From positions 1 to 24,435 of the IMG/VR virus record IMGVR_UViG_3300008261_000231: a stretch of 24,435 nucleotides of DNA; one strand, given 5' to 3'. The DNA is from a virus. Position 1 is the first letter of the stretch. Every line of letters begins with the position of its first letter. Shown here in pieces: positions 1 to 4,748 of the stretch. Position numbers and translations under genes: made by a program. Under the pieces are notes generated by a model that did not search any database, was not told the origin of the DNA, and saw only the letters and a list, made by a program, of their open reading frames with translations.

Positions 1-24
1 AGAGGCGGGAATGTTTTCAGTCAT
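1..24 (-). CDS. 5' end of a gene running off the left edge
   Basis: An ATG at 24 opens a frame reading MTENIPAS and leaves the window after eight codons, so nothing can be said about function. It lies four bases downstream of the late-promoter-like motif at 29-36 and has no Shine-Dalgarno sequence. The same spacing is seen at the ATG at 1310. The true start could lie further downstream, outside the window. Confidence 0.4.
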
Positions 25-28
25 CTTG

Positions 29-36
29 TATTTATT
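29..36 (-). promoter_or_regulatory. T4-late-like promoter motif (AATAAATA)
   Basis: The minus strand reads CTAATAAATACAAG. It resembles the T4 late -10 element TATAAATA and the NATAAATA form reported for T4-like cyanophages. It follows a terminator (58-94) and precedes the partial gene at the left edge. Only a four-base gap separates it from the ATG, so a transcript would be nearly leaderless. Confidence 0.45.
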
Positions 37-57
37 AGACAACGAAATAAACAAGTT

Positions 58-94
58 AAAAATGGGGGATTTAGGTAGCGACACTTGATCCCCC
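58..94 (-). terminator. Rho-independent terminator downstream of the HNH gene
   Basis: On the minus strand GGGGGAT (94-88) pairs with ATCCCCC (70-64) across a 17-base loop, followed by A and a run of five T (62-58). The seven-bp GC-rich stem with a T-tract fits an intrinsic terminator, although the loop is longer than usual. It would end the HNH transcript before the promoter at 29-36. Confidence 0.55.
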
Positions 95-118
95 GCGACG
101 CAAGCCGCAACACCGGTC

Positions 119-139
119 CTAAGATAGTGTTATATCTAT
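119..139. repeat. Direct repeat copy downstream of the HNH gene
   Basis: The plus strand reads ctaagatagtg then ttatatctat. The same sequence, minus two bases and with one G to A change, occurs at 585-603 on the other side of the HNH endonuclease gene. This copy overlaps the last codon and stop of that gene. Confidence 0.55.
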
Positions 140-570
140 TTAATATAATAATATTCAGACGGATACTTAACAATTAAACGTCTAACAGCCCAACGACTAA
201 TATTATGTGCTTGAGCTGCAGATTTAAGATTATCAAACTTACCTAGAGGAGTCTGACAAGTCTTTTGCTTACTATTGCGTCCTTTATTAGCACAGTCTTG
301 CATATTTTCAGACTGCGTTGCTATTTTTAAATGTGCAGGATTTACACAGCTAGGGTTGTCGCAATGATGCATAACAACTGGACCTTCAGTTAAATCAAAT
401 CCTGCAATTAGCAATGAGAATCTATGAGCTCCAAATGCTTTAGACGAATTAGGCCAGAATCTACCATAACCGTCTCTATCTTTAAATGCAGTCCAATTCC
501 AACATCCTGAAGCTGTTTTATCAACGTGTTTCCAGAAGTTTTTAATATTTTTTTCAGTTGGTGTATACAT
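136..570 (-). CDS. HNH homing endonuclease
   Basis: A 144-residue free-standing HNH endonuclease that would make a site-specific DNA cut and promote spread of its own gene. The core has the zinc-associated form of the motif: His68-His69-Cys70-Asp-Asn-Pro-x-Cys74-Val-Asn-Pro-x-His80-Leu, followed by a conserved Glu-Asn-Met segment. Residues about 107-144 (TPLGKF, Ala-Ala, Ile-Ser, then P-x-E-YYYI) match the NUMOD/IENR-type DNA-binding tail common in phage homing enzymes. The gene is isolated, with its own sigma70-like promoter overlapping the start, a terminator on each side and direct repeats flanking it, which suggests insertion as a unit. There is no Shine-Dalgarno sequence before the ATG, so translation may be leaderless. 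Confidence 0.88.
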   Translation of the reverse strand: MYTPTEKNIKNFWKHVDKTASGCWNWTAFKDRDGYGRFWPNSSKAFGAHRFSLLIAGFDLTEGPVVMHHCDNPSCVNPAHLKIATQSENMQDCANKGRNSKQKTCQTPLGKFDNLKSAAQAHNISRWAVRRLIVKYPSEYYYIK

Positions 571-573
571 ATG

Positions 574-607
574 ATTATATTATACTAAGAATGTTATATC
601 TATGCAA
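574..607 (-). promoter_or_regulatory. Sigma70-like promoter for the HNH gene
   Basis: On the minus strand TTGCAT (607-602) is followed after 17 bases by a perfect TATAAT (584-579); a second TATAAT follows at 579-574. The predicted start of transcription is within a few bases of the ATG at 570, implying a leaderless or almost leaderless mRNA. Confidence 0.6.
585..603. repeat. Direct repeat copy upstream of the HNH gene
   Basis: Near-identical to 119-139 (ctaaga, then tgttatatctat). It lies in the spacer of the HNH promoter. The pair brackets the HNH coding region. Confidence 0.55.
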
Positions 608-616
608 TCATTCAGG

Positions 617-652
617 CAAAACAAAACCCCCAGGCCTTTTGAGCGAGGGGGT
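617..652 (-). terminator. Rho-independent terminator
   Basis: On the minus strand ACCCCC (652-647) pairs with GGGGGT (631-626) across a 15-base loop and is followed by TTTTGTTTTG. It ends any transcript from the 697-704 motif or the upstream operon before the HNH gene. Confidence 0.7.
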
Positions 653-696
653 CAGTCTAGTTAGGGGAAATGTCGTTGTGTCAGCAACTACACTTT

Positions 697-704
697 TATT
701 TAGT
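697..704 (-). promoter_or_regulatory. Late-promoter-like motif (ACTAAATA)
   Basis: The minus strand reads CTAAATAAAAGTGTAG and overlaps the stop codon of the 700-909 gene. An almost identical CTAAATAAAAGTGTG occurs at 4248-4260, also over a stop codon, and CTAAATACAAGTGC lies at 10870-10857. Transcription would meet the terminator at 617-652, giving an RNA of about 75 nt with no gene in it. Confidence 0.4.
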
Positions 705-909
705 TGCGTTCGTTTAACACAGCTAGTTTATGGCCAAGTTCAAGTAGTTCTTGTTGTTGCTCTTGTATCCACTTGTGCAGTCTTTTGTTTTCATGATTGA
801 GTTTGTTGTTGCTGTGTATCATGATCTGAAAGTTAGCTTTGATCAATTCAATCTCTACTTTTAGATCAATTAACTCCTGCATGGGATCAAAGTTAGGATC
901 AAACATCAT
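700..909 (-). CDS. Small coiled-coil protein, function unknown
   Basis: This 69-residue protein begins MMFDPNFDP and then consists almost wholly of heptad-like Leu/Ile/Asn/Gln-rich helix (about residues 10-66), so a single long coiled coil is likely. Its ATG overlaps the stop of the preceding gene in an ATGA junction, indicating translational coupling. It is the last gene of the small-gene operon. The family is not recognised. Its stop codon lies inside a late-promoter-like motif. Confidence 0.65.
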   Translation of the reverse strand: MMFDPNFDPMQELIDLKVEIELIKANFQIMIHSNNKLNHENKRLHKWIQEQQQELLELGHKLAVLNERN

Positions 910-1310
910 CGTCCTTTCAATGCCATCTTACGAGCCATTGCCTTGCGTAGCTGCTCAAGGCGTGTCATAACTACCACATTATCCATAGTCCAAGCACCTT
1001 CATCATCAATGCGTGTTAGCGTTAGGTCTTCTGGTTTGCGTCCTCTGTTGAGAAAATCTACAGGATTAGCCCAGATCTTTTGCCAGTCTTCCCAAGTCAA
1101 GTCATGAGCTTCTTTGCGAAAGCGAGCTTGGCTTCTGTGTTTAGCCCAAGCATAATACATGTCATGATGTATGGGATCAGGCCCTGAGGTCCAATTATCA
1201 GGAAACATACGGCGAGGCTTGCCATAGGAATTCTTCAATGTGTGCTTTTTGGGCGCATACTTGAAATGATTGTTGTCTTCAGTGACTACCACTGCTCTTC
1301 CGTTTTTCAT
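906..1310 (-). CDS. HNH-like nuclease-family phage protein
   Basis: A 134-residue protein if translation starts at the ATG at 1310; a TTG at 1346 would add 12 residues. The C-terminal half has the pattern L-T-R-I-D-D-E-G-x-W-T-x-D-N-V-V-V-M-T-R followed by an E-Q-L-R-K segment. This resembles the end of HNH-type phage endonucleases, where RID, NV and MTR elements bracket the active-site helix. The expected catalytic His pair is not obvious, although a His-His-Asp occurs near residues 48-50. It may be a divergent or inactive homing-type protein or an unrelated small-phage family. The ATG has no Shine-Dalgarno sequence and sits four bases after a late-promoter-like motif. The downstream gene overlaps its stop by four bases. 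Confidence 0.6.
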   Translation of the reverse strand: MKNGRAVVVTEDNNHFKYAPKKHTLKNSYGKPRRMFPDNWTSGPDPIHHDMYYAWAKHRSQARFRKEAHDLTWEDWQKIWANPVDFLNRGRKPEDLTLTRIDDEGAWTMDNVVVMTRLEQLRKAMARKMALKGR

Positions 1311-1314
1311 ATAG

Positions 1315-1322
1315 TATTTATT
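1315..1322 (-). promoter_or_regulatory. T4-late-like promoter motif (AATAAATA)
   Basis: The minus strand reads CTAATAAATACTATATG, with the ATG at 1310 four bases after the motif, the same layout as at 29-36. If used as a promoter it would give a leaderless mRNA for the 906-1310 gene. It lies inside the open frame if the TTG start at 1346 is used instead. Confidence 0.4.
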
Positions 1323-1352
1323 AGATGTAAAAAAATGTTCGTGCAAATAGGC

Positions 1353-1511
1353 TTATTCAAGGTCTTTTAACTGATCGCGCCAGTAGTCCAGCTGTTCTTT
1401 GATCAAATCACGTTTATGATCTAGGAGATCAAGCTGACTATGGTAGTAGTCAATGTTGGTCTGGATGGTTCTTGGATCGAGTTTTGGTTTTGGGTCTTGC
1501 TTTTGGTTCAT
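1353..1511 (-). CDS. Small charged helical protein, function unknown
   Basis: This 52-residue frame begins MNQKQDPKPKLDP and ends with YWRDQLKDLE. The second half (about residues 17-52) is Leu/Asp/Lys/Gln-rich with heptad spacing, so a short coiled coil is likely. It starts inside the 1450-1668 gene in a different frame, overlapping it by 62 bases. An AGGAAG sequence lies just upstream of the ATG. It fills what would otherwise be a gap in a tightly packed operon. The family is not recognised. Confidence 0.6.
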   Translation of the reverse strand: MNQKQDPKPKLDPRTIQTNIDYYHSQLDLLDHKRDLIKEQLDYWRDQLKDLE

Positions 1512-1668
1512 CTGTAGCTTCCTTTAAAAATTCTTCTAGGTCTTTGGGGTTGGTAAAATAGCGCAAGGTGGTTTTAAGATCTTGTTCAACCCAAACTTTC
1601 CAGGTGACAGCATCCTGACGGCTTTTGGGATCCCACCAAGCAATCTCTTTTATGCGAGTGACTTTCAT
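1450..1668 (-). CDS. Small basic protein, function unknown
   Basis: A 72-residue protein beginning MKVTRIKEIAWWDP and ending in a Lys/Arg/Pro/Thr-rich tail (about residues 54-72). The central part contains Trp, Phe and Tyr residues consistent with a small folded beta domain. Its ATG overlaps the TGA of the preceding 59-residue gene (ATGA), so translation is probably coupled. The 3' part is overlapped by the 52-residue gene in another frame, which may account for the low-complexity tail. No family recognised. Confidence 0.6.
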   Translation of the reverse strand: MKVTRIKEIAWWDPKSRQDAVTWKVWVEQDLKTTLRYFTNPKDLEEFLKEATDEPKARPKTKTRSKNHPDQH

Positions 1669-1844
1669 TCAAATATGTCTCCGTATTTTAAGGCAGCTAG
1701 GGTATGTGTCCTAGAACCCTTTAGGATAAAGAAGCATTGATAATCTTCTCTGTATTCGCAGTCAGCTTGCTCATGTAGCCAACTGAAATCTTTTTCTTTA
1801 GTGAATAATCTAAAAACATCAATTCTTACGTATTCATATTTCAT
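1665..1844 (-). CDS. Small acidic/aromatic protein, function unknown
   Basis: A 59-residue protein beginning MKYEYVRIDVFRLFTKEK and ending ALKYGDIFE, with a central Trp-Leu-His-Glu-Gln segment and two Cys. The ATG lies inside the end of the upstream gene (11-base overlap) and is preceded by AAGGAC at suitable spacing. Its stop overlaps the next start as ATGA. The unbroken coupling to genes on both sides is the main reason for calling it real. No family recognised. Confidence 0.65.
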   Translation of the reverse strand: MKYEYVRIDVFRLFTKEKDFSWLHEQADCEYREDYQCFFILKGSRTHTLAALKYGDIFE

Positions 1845-2196
1845 CAGATTTGTCCTTGATCCAGTCTTCTAATAGAATTTTTCTTATCCAAGATCCTTGA
1901 TGTGTGATTGGATAATAATAAGTTGGATCAAGGAACAAGTAGATTGTTTCTTGACCTATATACAATGCCATATGTATTCTATTATCTGGATAGAAGCAAA
2001 TTGCACTAGATACACCATCAACTTGACATCTATCTAATTTACTTTTAGATGATTTTGATAATTTATAATCTCCAAGATCATTTAGATCAAATCCCATATA
2101 GATTTCATCTTTGATCTTAGGAAATTTAAGATATACTGTTGCTGTATTTCTTTTATGATCCTGAAATACTGTCACACTTAGATCATTAATTGCCAT
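1834..2196 (-). CDS. Hypothetical protein, first gene of a small-gene operon
   Basis: A 120-residue protein beginning MAINDLSVTVFQDHKRN. It alternates beta-prone hydrophobic and charged segments, with a Tyr-rich stretch (Asp-Pro-Thr-Tyr-Tyr-Tyr-Pro near residues 90-96) and a C-terminal Trp-containing helix. There is no signal peptide or membrane segment. AAAGGA stands six bases before the ATG. It is the first gene after the 430-bp structured non-coding stretch and leads a chain of overlapping small genes down to 700. No family recognised; a small soluble phage accessory protein is the most that can be said. Confidence 0.7.
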   Translation of the reverse strand: MAINDLSVTVFQDHKRNTATVYLKFPKIKDEIYMGFDLNDLGDYKLSKSSKSKLDRCQVDGVSSAICFYPDNRIHMALYIGQETIYLFLDPTYYYPITHQGSWIRKILLEDWIKDKSDEI

Positions 2197-2230
2197 TTTA
2201 TTCCTTTAAGATTATTAGAGATAATATTCA

Positions 2231-2250
2231 AGGACTAACAAGTTAGTCCT
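2231..2250. repeat. 20-bp palindrome
   Basis: Two nine-base arms (aggactaac and gttagtcct) are separated by two bases. It abuts the long inverted repeat at 2251-2304. It lies in the leader of the 2196 gene and could be an RNA hairpin or an operator. Confidence 0.6.
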
Positions 2251-2304
2251 ATTAGATATATGAATTCAGTTTCGCTTTAGCTCAACTTCATTCATATATC
2301 TAAT
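2251..2304. repeat. 15-bp perfect inverted repeat with 24-base spacer
   Basis: Arms attagatatatgaat (2251-2265) and attcatatatctaat (2290-2304) are exact reverse complements. A further inverted pair (2302-2310 with 2340-2348, aatatagtt and aactatatt) begins at its edge, so three hairpin-forming elements are stacked in about 120 bp. As RNA on the minus strand this would be a long AU-rich stem just upstream of the 2196 gene. Confidence 0.65.
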
Positions 2305-2348
2305 ATAGTTGTCTTTTAAACAGATATATTTTAAAAATAAACTATATT

Positions 2349-2616
2349 AAAAAAAGATCTGATGAAGAAGTCAAGAGGACGGCTATAGGATTCGCCAATA
2401 AAAAAATATTGACTGGTCCCAGCCGTCTCCTCAACTAGATCAAAACTCTTTTGAATATAGTCCCTTGCGGGGAGGACTTACTAAATCTTTAACCAGACGA
2501 TTCTTTTTATGTGCAACTGGACCCTTGCGGGCGATTTGGGCGTGTCCGCTGTTAGTATAGAGCCTAGTAAGAAACTCTATCAGCGGGGGAATCATTAGCC
2601 GTCATATACATTCCCC
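2349..2616 (-). ncRNA. Candidate structured non-coding RNA ending in a T-run
   Basis: No gene is visible between 2197 and 2628. On the minus strand this part carries a series of stems: GGGGAAT/ATTCCCC (2616-2610 with 2592-2586), a two-part stem of CCGCTGATAGAG (2586-2575) with CTCTAT (2562-2557) and CAGCGG (2551-2546), two CCC-GCAA-GGG hairpins (near 2531-2522 and 2472-2462), and GACGGCT/AGCCGTC (2427-2421 with 2384-2378). The last stem encloses a CCAGTCAATA-N6-TATTGGC hairpin. Outer GATCT/AGATC pairing and seven T (2355-2349) follow, resembling a terminator. Transcription and function are inferred only from structure potential. Confidence 0.45.
2394..2416 (-). repeat. Hairpin motif copy A (CCAGTCAATA-N6-TATTGGC)
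   Basis: Seventeen fixed bases separated by six variable ones recur at 4084-4107 with seven variable bases. Both copies lie in gene-free stretches just before terminator-like sequences. CAATA pairs with TATTG, leaving AGT bulged between the outer CC and GG. Confidence 0.5.
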
Positions 2617-2628
2617 ATTATTATTTTT

Positions 2629-2982
2629 TTACTTTTCAGTAAAGCGGGTTCTTTTAGATTTAATCTTTTGCCTTAACTTTTCTTGATTACGCTTACGATG
2701 ATGCCTAATATTTTCTAACTGATGTATGAGCCTAGTTAGTTGTTTGCATTGTCTTTTGGTTAGTGCTTTCTTTTGCCTATAAACCCAATCCCACAATATG
2801 TATATGTGTATTCTTTTACTAGCTGTGAGTTCTTTCAAGTATTCTTGTAAGACTTTGACTAATATGATAACATCATCTATTTGTGGATGCTTGGTTAAAT
2901 CTATTGAGTGTATGCCTAATGTTCTGCACCAATAATTAGTTAAATGATCCAACTCTTCGTGCGTGAATTGCCTAGCTGTCAT
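2629..2982 (-). CDS. Basic hypothetical protein
   Basis: A 117-residue protein, strongly basic in its C-terminal half (Lys/Arg/His-rich from about residue 70, ending in KSKRTRFTEK). The N-terminal half looks helical. The charge suggests nucleic-acid binding, but no motif confirms it. The ATG at 2982 has only a weak AGG 13 bases upstream. It is followed directly by the structured non-coding stretch, so it could be the last gene of the preceding transcript. No family recognised. Confidence 0.6.
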   Translation of the reverse strand: MTARQFTHEELDHLTNYWCRTLGIHSIDLTKHPQIDDVIILVKVLQEYLKELTASKRIHIYILWDWVYRQKKALTKRQCKQLTRLIHQLENIRHHRKRNQEKLRQKIKSKRTRFTEK

Positions 2983-3012
2983 AGTATATATCGCCTAGAG
3001 AAATGCCTATCT

Positions 3013-3177
3013 TTAATCTTGATTAGCCTGTTGTATTATTTCTACATCACGTTGGCTTAGCCATTGGATATGCTTGTTGCAATCCACACAGCGCAGAGCT
3101 GCATAGTGCGGTCCTAATCCGCGAGTCAAGTGTATTTTAACCTGGTGGTTATCGTGCTTGTTTAATTCTGTTATCAT
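3013..3177 (-). CDS. Small Cys/His phage protein, possibly zinc-binding
   Basis: A 54-residue protein containing H-Y-A-A-L-R-C-x-x-C-N-K-H-I-Q-W-L-S around residues 24-41. The GPHYAALRC, CxxC and QWLS pattern matches a small family frequent in tailed phages, but only one CxxC pair is present. A second pair could come from a dimer or from nearby His. The start is supported by a strong TAAGGAG six bases before the ATG. A sigma70-like promoter (3213-3239) lies upstream, so it can be expressed independently of the late genes. Confidence 0.75.
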   Translation of the reverse strand: MITELNKHDNHQVKIHLTRGLGPHYAALRCVDCNKHIQWLSQRDVEIIQQANQD

Positions 3178-3212
3178 ATGTCTCCTTACGCGGCTGTCTT
3201 GCGTTTGTATAT

Positions 3213-3239
3213 ATTATACTAGACTTTCGTATAGGTCAA
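3213..3239 (-). promoter_or_regulatory. Sigma70-like promoter
   Basis: On the minus strand TTGACC (3239-3234) and TATAAT (3218-3213) are separated by 15 bases, shorter than ideal. The -10 region CTAGTATAATATA resembles the HNH promoter's TTAGTATAATATA. The -35 element overlaps the TGA stop of the 3236-3568 gene. It would drive the 3013-3177 gene. Confidence 0.5.
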
Positions 3240-3568
3240 TAGTCTTTGGTTTTCTCTGCGTCTTGTTCTCGCCAAATATCATAAAGCTCACTGAATACAA
3301 GATCTGCATTGTCCGTTTGCCAAACTACAGTTATGCGGCTGTCTGCACTTATCAACTCATCTCTTTTGATTTGGCAACCTTTGATCACAAAGCCATTTGT
3401 TGGATGTTCAATAATACGTGCCCAATACTTGTAGTTGCGATTCTTGCGATCTATGTAGGTATGATACTCACAGCGATCCAATGCACCTACTAAGGTAATA
3501 GTCCAAATTGTTCCGCCATGTTTGCTGTTGATTTTCTTTGTTGATAAAACAATATAGGGTTGTGTCAT
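3236..3568 (-). CDS. Hypothetical protein
   Basis: A 110-residue protein beginning MTQPYIVLSTKK. The start at 3568 is preferred over upstream starts because AAGGAG stands eight bases before it. The sequence is rich in beta-prone segments (IWTITLVGAL, YKYWARIIEH, ITVVWQT) separated by charged loops, consistent with a small beta-barrel such as an OB-like fold, but no family is recognised. A late-promoter-like motif (3586-3593) and a terminator (3633-3660) lie just upstream, so it may be a single-gene unit. Confidence 0.7.
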   Translation of the reverse strand: MTQPYIVLSTKKINSKHGGTIWTITLVGALDRCEYHTYIDRKNRNYKYWARIIEHPTNGFVIKGCQIKRDELISADSRITVVWQTDNADLVFSELYDIWREQDAEKTKDY

Positions 3569-3585
3569 TGACTGTCTCCTTATTG

Positions 3586-3593
3586 TATTTACT
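3586..3593 (-). promoter_or_regulatory. Late-promoter-like motif (AGTAAATA)
   Basis: The minus strand reads CTAGTAAATACAATAAGGAG, placing the motif next to the Shine-Dalgarno sequence of the 3568 gene. It shares TAAATAC with the other motifs listed here but has G at the second position, so it is a weaker match to the T4 late consensus. Confidence 0.4.
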
Positions 3594-3632
3594 AGATTCA
3601 CTCAAAAATCACTGATAATGGTTAAATTTTAG

Positions 3633-3660
3633 AGAAAACAAAGCCCCTTGCGGGGCCTTG
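3633..3660 (-). terminator. Rho-independent terminator
   Basis: On the minus strand CAAGGCCCC (3660-3652), GCAA loop, GGGGCTTTG (3647-3639), then TTTTCT. The nine-bp stem has one G-T wobble. It lies six bases after the stop of the 3666-3896 gene. Confidence 0.85.
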
Positions 3661-3665
3661 TTAAT

Positions 3666-3896
3666 TTATCTAAATGCACCTCTAAATTTATTTTCTGGAG
3701 CAGGTTCATTTTTAGCATTTAAATCATCTGCTAATTTTTGCATTTCTGATTTATTCATACTAATTCCTTTTACAATACCTCCCCAATAACTTCCACTTCT
3801 CAATTCTTTTTCATCTAATGTATGCACTACCTGGAATGCTGGAACTCCGTCCATATAACTTCCAACTACAATCCAATTTTTTTGTTCATTTGCCAT
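3666..3896 (-). CDS. Small hypothetical protein, monocistronic
   Basis: A 76-residue soluble protein beginning MANEQKNWIVVGSYMDG. The N-terminal half looks beta-rich, followed by a Lys-Ser-Glu-Met-Gln-Lys-Leu-Ala helix and a disordered Pro/Glu-rich tail ending FRGAFR. AAAGGA lies seven bases before the ATG. The gene forms a clean single-gene unit with a sigma70-like promoter (3933-3960) and its own terminator (3633-3660), which supports its reality and suggests expression early or independently of the virion genes. No family recognised. Confidence 0.75.
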   Translation of the reverse strand: MANEQKNWIVVGSYMDGVPAFQVVHTLDEKELRSGSYWGGIVKGISMNKSEMQKLADDLNAKNEPAPENKFRGAFR

Positions 3897-3932
3897 TTTA
3901 TATCCTTTATATCTGCTTTCGCATTACAATCT

Positions 3933-3960
3933 ATTATACAGCCGTAAGACTATAAGACAA
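3933..3960 (-). promoter_or_regulatory. Sigma70-like promoter for the 76-residue gene
   Basis: On the minus strand TTGTCT (3960-3955), a 16-base spacer, then a perfect TATAAT (3938-3933) preceded by TG. The ATG at 3896 follows about 30 bases after the expected transcription start. Confidence 0.6.
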
Positions 3961-4058
3961 ACCTTTTTGGTTATCTTTATTTTGGACACGGTGGTTGATG
4001 CCGTATATTGATTATACACATTATATTTGGCGTTTGCAAATCTATTGAGCAAGAAGTC

Positions 4059-4084
4059 AAAACAAAGCCCCTTGCGGGGCTTTG
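4059..4084 (-). terminator. Rho-independent terminator
   Basis: On the minus strand CAAAGCCCC (4084-4076), GCAA loop, GGGGCTTTG (4071-4063), then TTTTGA. The stem is a perfect nine bp and nearly identical to the terminator at 3633-3660. It closes the gene-free stretch 4085-4252. Confidence 0.88.
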
Positions 4085-4107
4085 CCAATACGAGGAGTAT
4101 TGACTGG
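4084..4107 (-). repeat. Hairpin motif copy B (CCAGTCAATA-N7-TATTGGC)
   Basis: Second copy of the motif at 2394-2416, here with a longer stem (CAATAC with GTATTG). It leads straight into the terminator stem at 4084. Confidence 0.5.
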
Positions 4108-4250
4108 ATGGGTTTAGAAAGTGACAGCCTTCTATATGATAACGGAGATTATGCCTGCATTTGGGGTAGAACAAAAACCCAGGCACGGTGCCGCATCCAG
4201 GTGCATATGGGTGGATAAAGGAATGGCGTTACCTTGGAGACCCTGCACAC
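4085..4250 (-). ncRNA. Candidate small RNA between a late-like promoter and a terminator
   Basis: About 165 bases with no credible gene. On the minus strand it starts with a long hairpin (4248-4201): GTGCA with TGCAC, GGGT with ACCC, then AAGG with CCTT around a TAACGCCATT loop. GGCA-CCG-TGCC and ATAA-TCTCCG-TTAT stems and motif copy B follow. A CTAAATA motif (4254-4261) stands at the 5' side and a strong terminator at the 3' side, giving a predicted RNA of about 180 nt. It could also be a long 3' untranslated region of the 4253-4711 gene. Confidence 0.4.
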
Positions 4251-4252
4251 TT

Positions 4253-4711
4253 TTATTTAGCGGGCTTTTTAAAAACAGGCCTTAAAACAGGCTTTTTTTC
4301 TTCTTCTAGATCATCAAGATAGGGCTGTGGCATGCCTTTCTGATAACAAGCATAAGCATGCGCACTCTTTTGAATGGTCAAGTCAAATTCTTTGGTATAG
4401 GGATTTTGCACCAATCCACAAGGCTTACAATGACGTCGCCAATGCGGATTAGGATTATCATAGCTTTTGATTTCAATCACACGATTTTCAACTACACTAC
4501 AGCAATCCTCACAAACAGCCACATGAGGTTTAAGTTTTTTTACAGCCCAGTTGAGTGTGGGATTATCGTCTGCATCTACAAGAAACTCTTCACTGTTGCG
4601 AAAGATCACTGATGGCTCGTCTTTTTCTCTAACAGCCGCTGATTTAGGCGGTCTAATCTGTTTGAGTTCAGCAAACTCTTCTAGTTTCTTTTTGAATAAT
4701 TCTGGGTCCAT
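4253..4711 (-). CDS. Hypothetical protein with two Cys pairs
   Basis: A 152-residue hydrophilic protein. The centre has V-C-E-D-C-C-S (about residues 66-72) and R-H-C-K-P-C-G (about 93-99), which could form a four-cysteine zinc site. A charged helical N-terminus (MDPELFKKKLEEFAELK) and a Glu/Lys/Pro-rich C-terminus flank it. It is the last gene of the adhesion block, 37 bases after the adaptor-like gene. No good Shine-Dalgarno sequence is visible. The stop codon overlaps a late-promoter-like motif. Role unknown; virion or late regulatory protein are both possible. Confidence 0.7.
   Translation of the reverse strand: MDPELFKKKLEEFAELKQIRPPKSAAVREKDEPSVIFRNSEEFLVDADDNPTLNWAVKKLKPHVAVCEDCCSVVENRVIEIKSYDNPNPHWRRHCKPCGLVQNPYTKEFDLTIQKSAHAYACYQKGMPQPYLDDLEEEKKPVLRPVFKKPAK
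4254..4261 (-). promoter_or_regulatory. Late-promoter-like motif (GCTAAATA)
   Basis: The minus strand reads CTAAATAAAAGTGTG, matching 15 of 16 bases with the motif region at 697-704. It overlaps the stop codon of the gene above and precedes the candidate small RNA. Confidence 0.4.
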
Positions 4712-4748
4712 AACATAGTTATCAACCCAGAAAATCTATCAAGCTAAA

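Noticed and set aside
558-800. 80-residue plus-strand frame
   Set aside because: It covers the HNH promoter, a terminator and the end of a coupled minus-strand gene; no plus-strand signals support it.
1311-1346. TTG start for the HNH-like gene
   Set aside because: No ribosome site precedes it and the next ATG fits the motif spacing seen at 24; kept only as an alternative.
2572-2613. tmRNA or leader peptide (13-codon frame starting M-T-A-N-D)
   Set aside because: The A-N-D codons recall a tmRNA tag, but there is no tRNA-like domain or CCA end and the frame does not end in the usual Ala-rich tag. The ribosome site is weak.
2349-2616. Group I intron
   Set aside because: A gaatatagtccc on the plus strand recalls the intron S element, but no matching R, P or Q segments or split exon were found.
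3236-3601. Longer start for the 3236-3568 gene
   Set aside because: The extra 11 codons would include the Shine-Dalgarno sequence and the late-promoter-like motif; the ATG at 3568 has ideal spacing.
3977-4186. 69-residue minus-strand open frame
   Set aside because: It runs straight through the strong terminator and the sigma70-like promoter region, has no ribosome site, and has a composition unlike the neighbouring genes.
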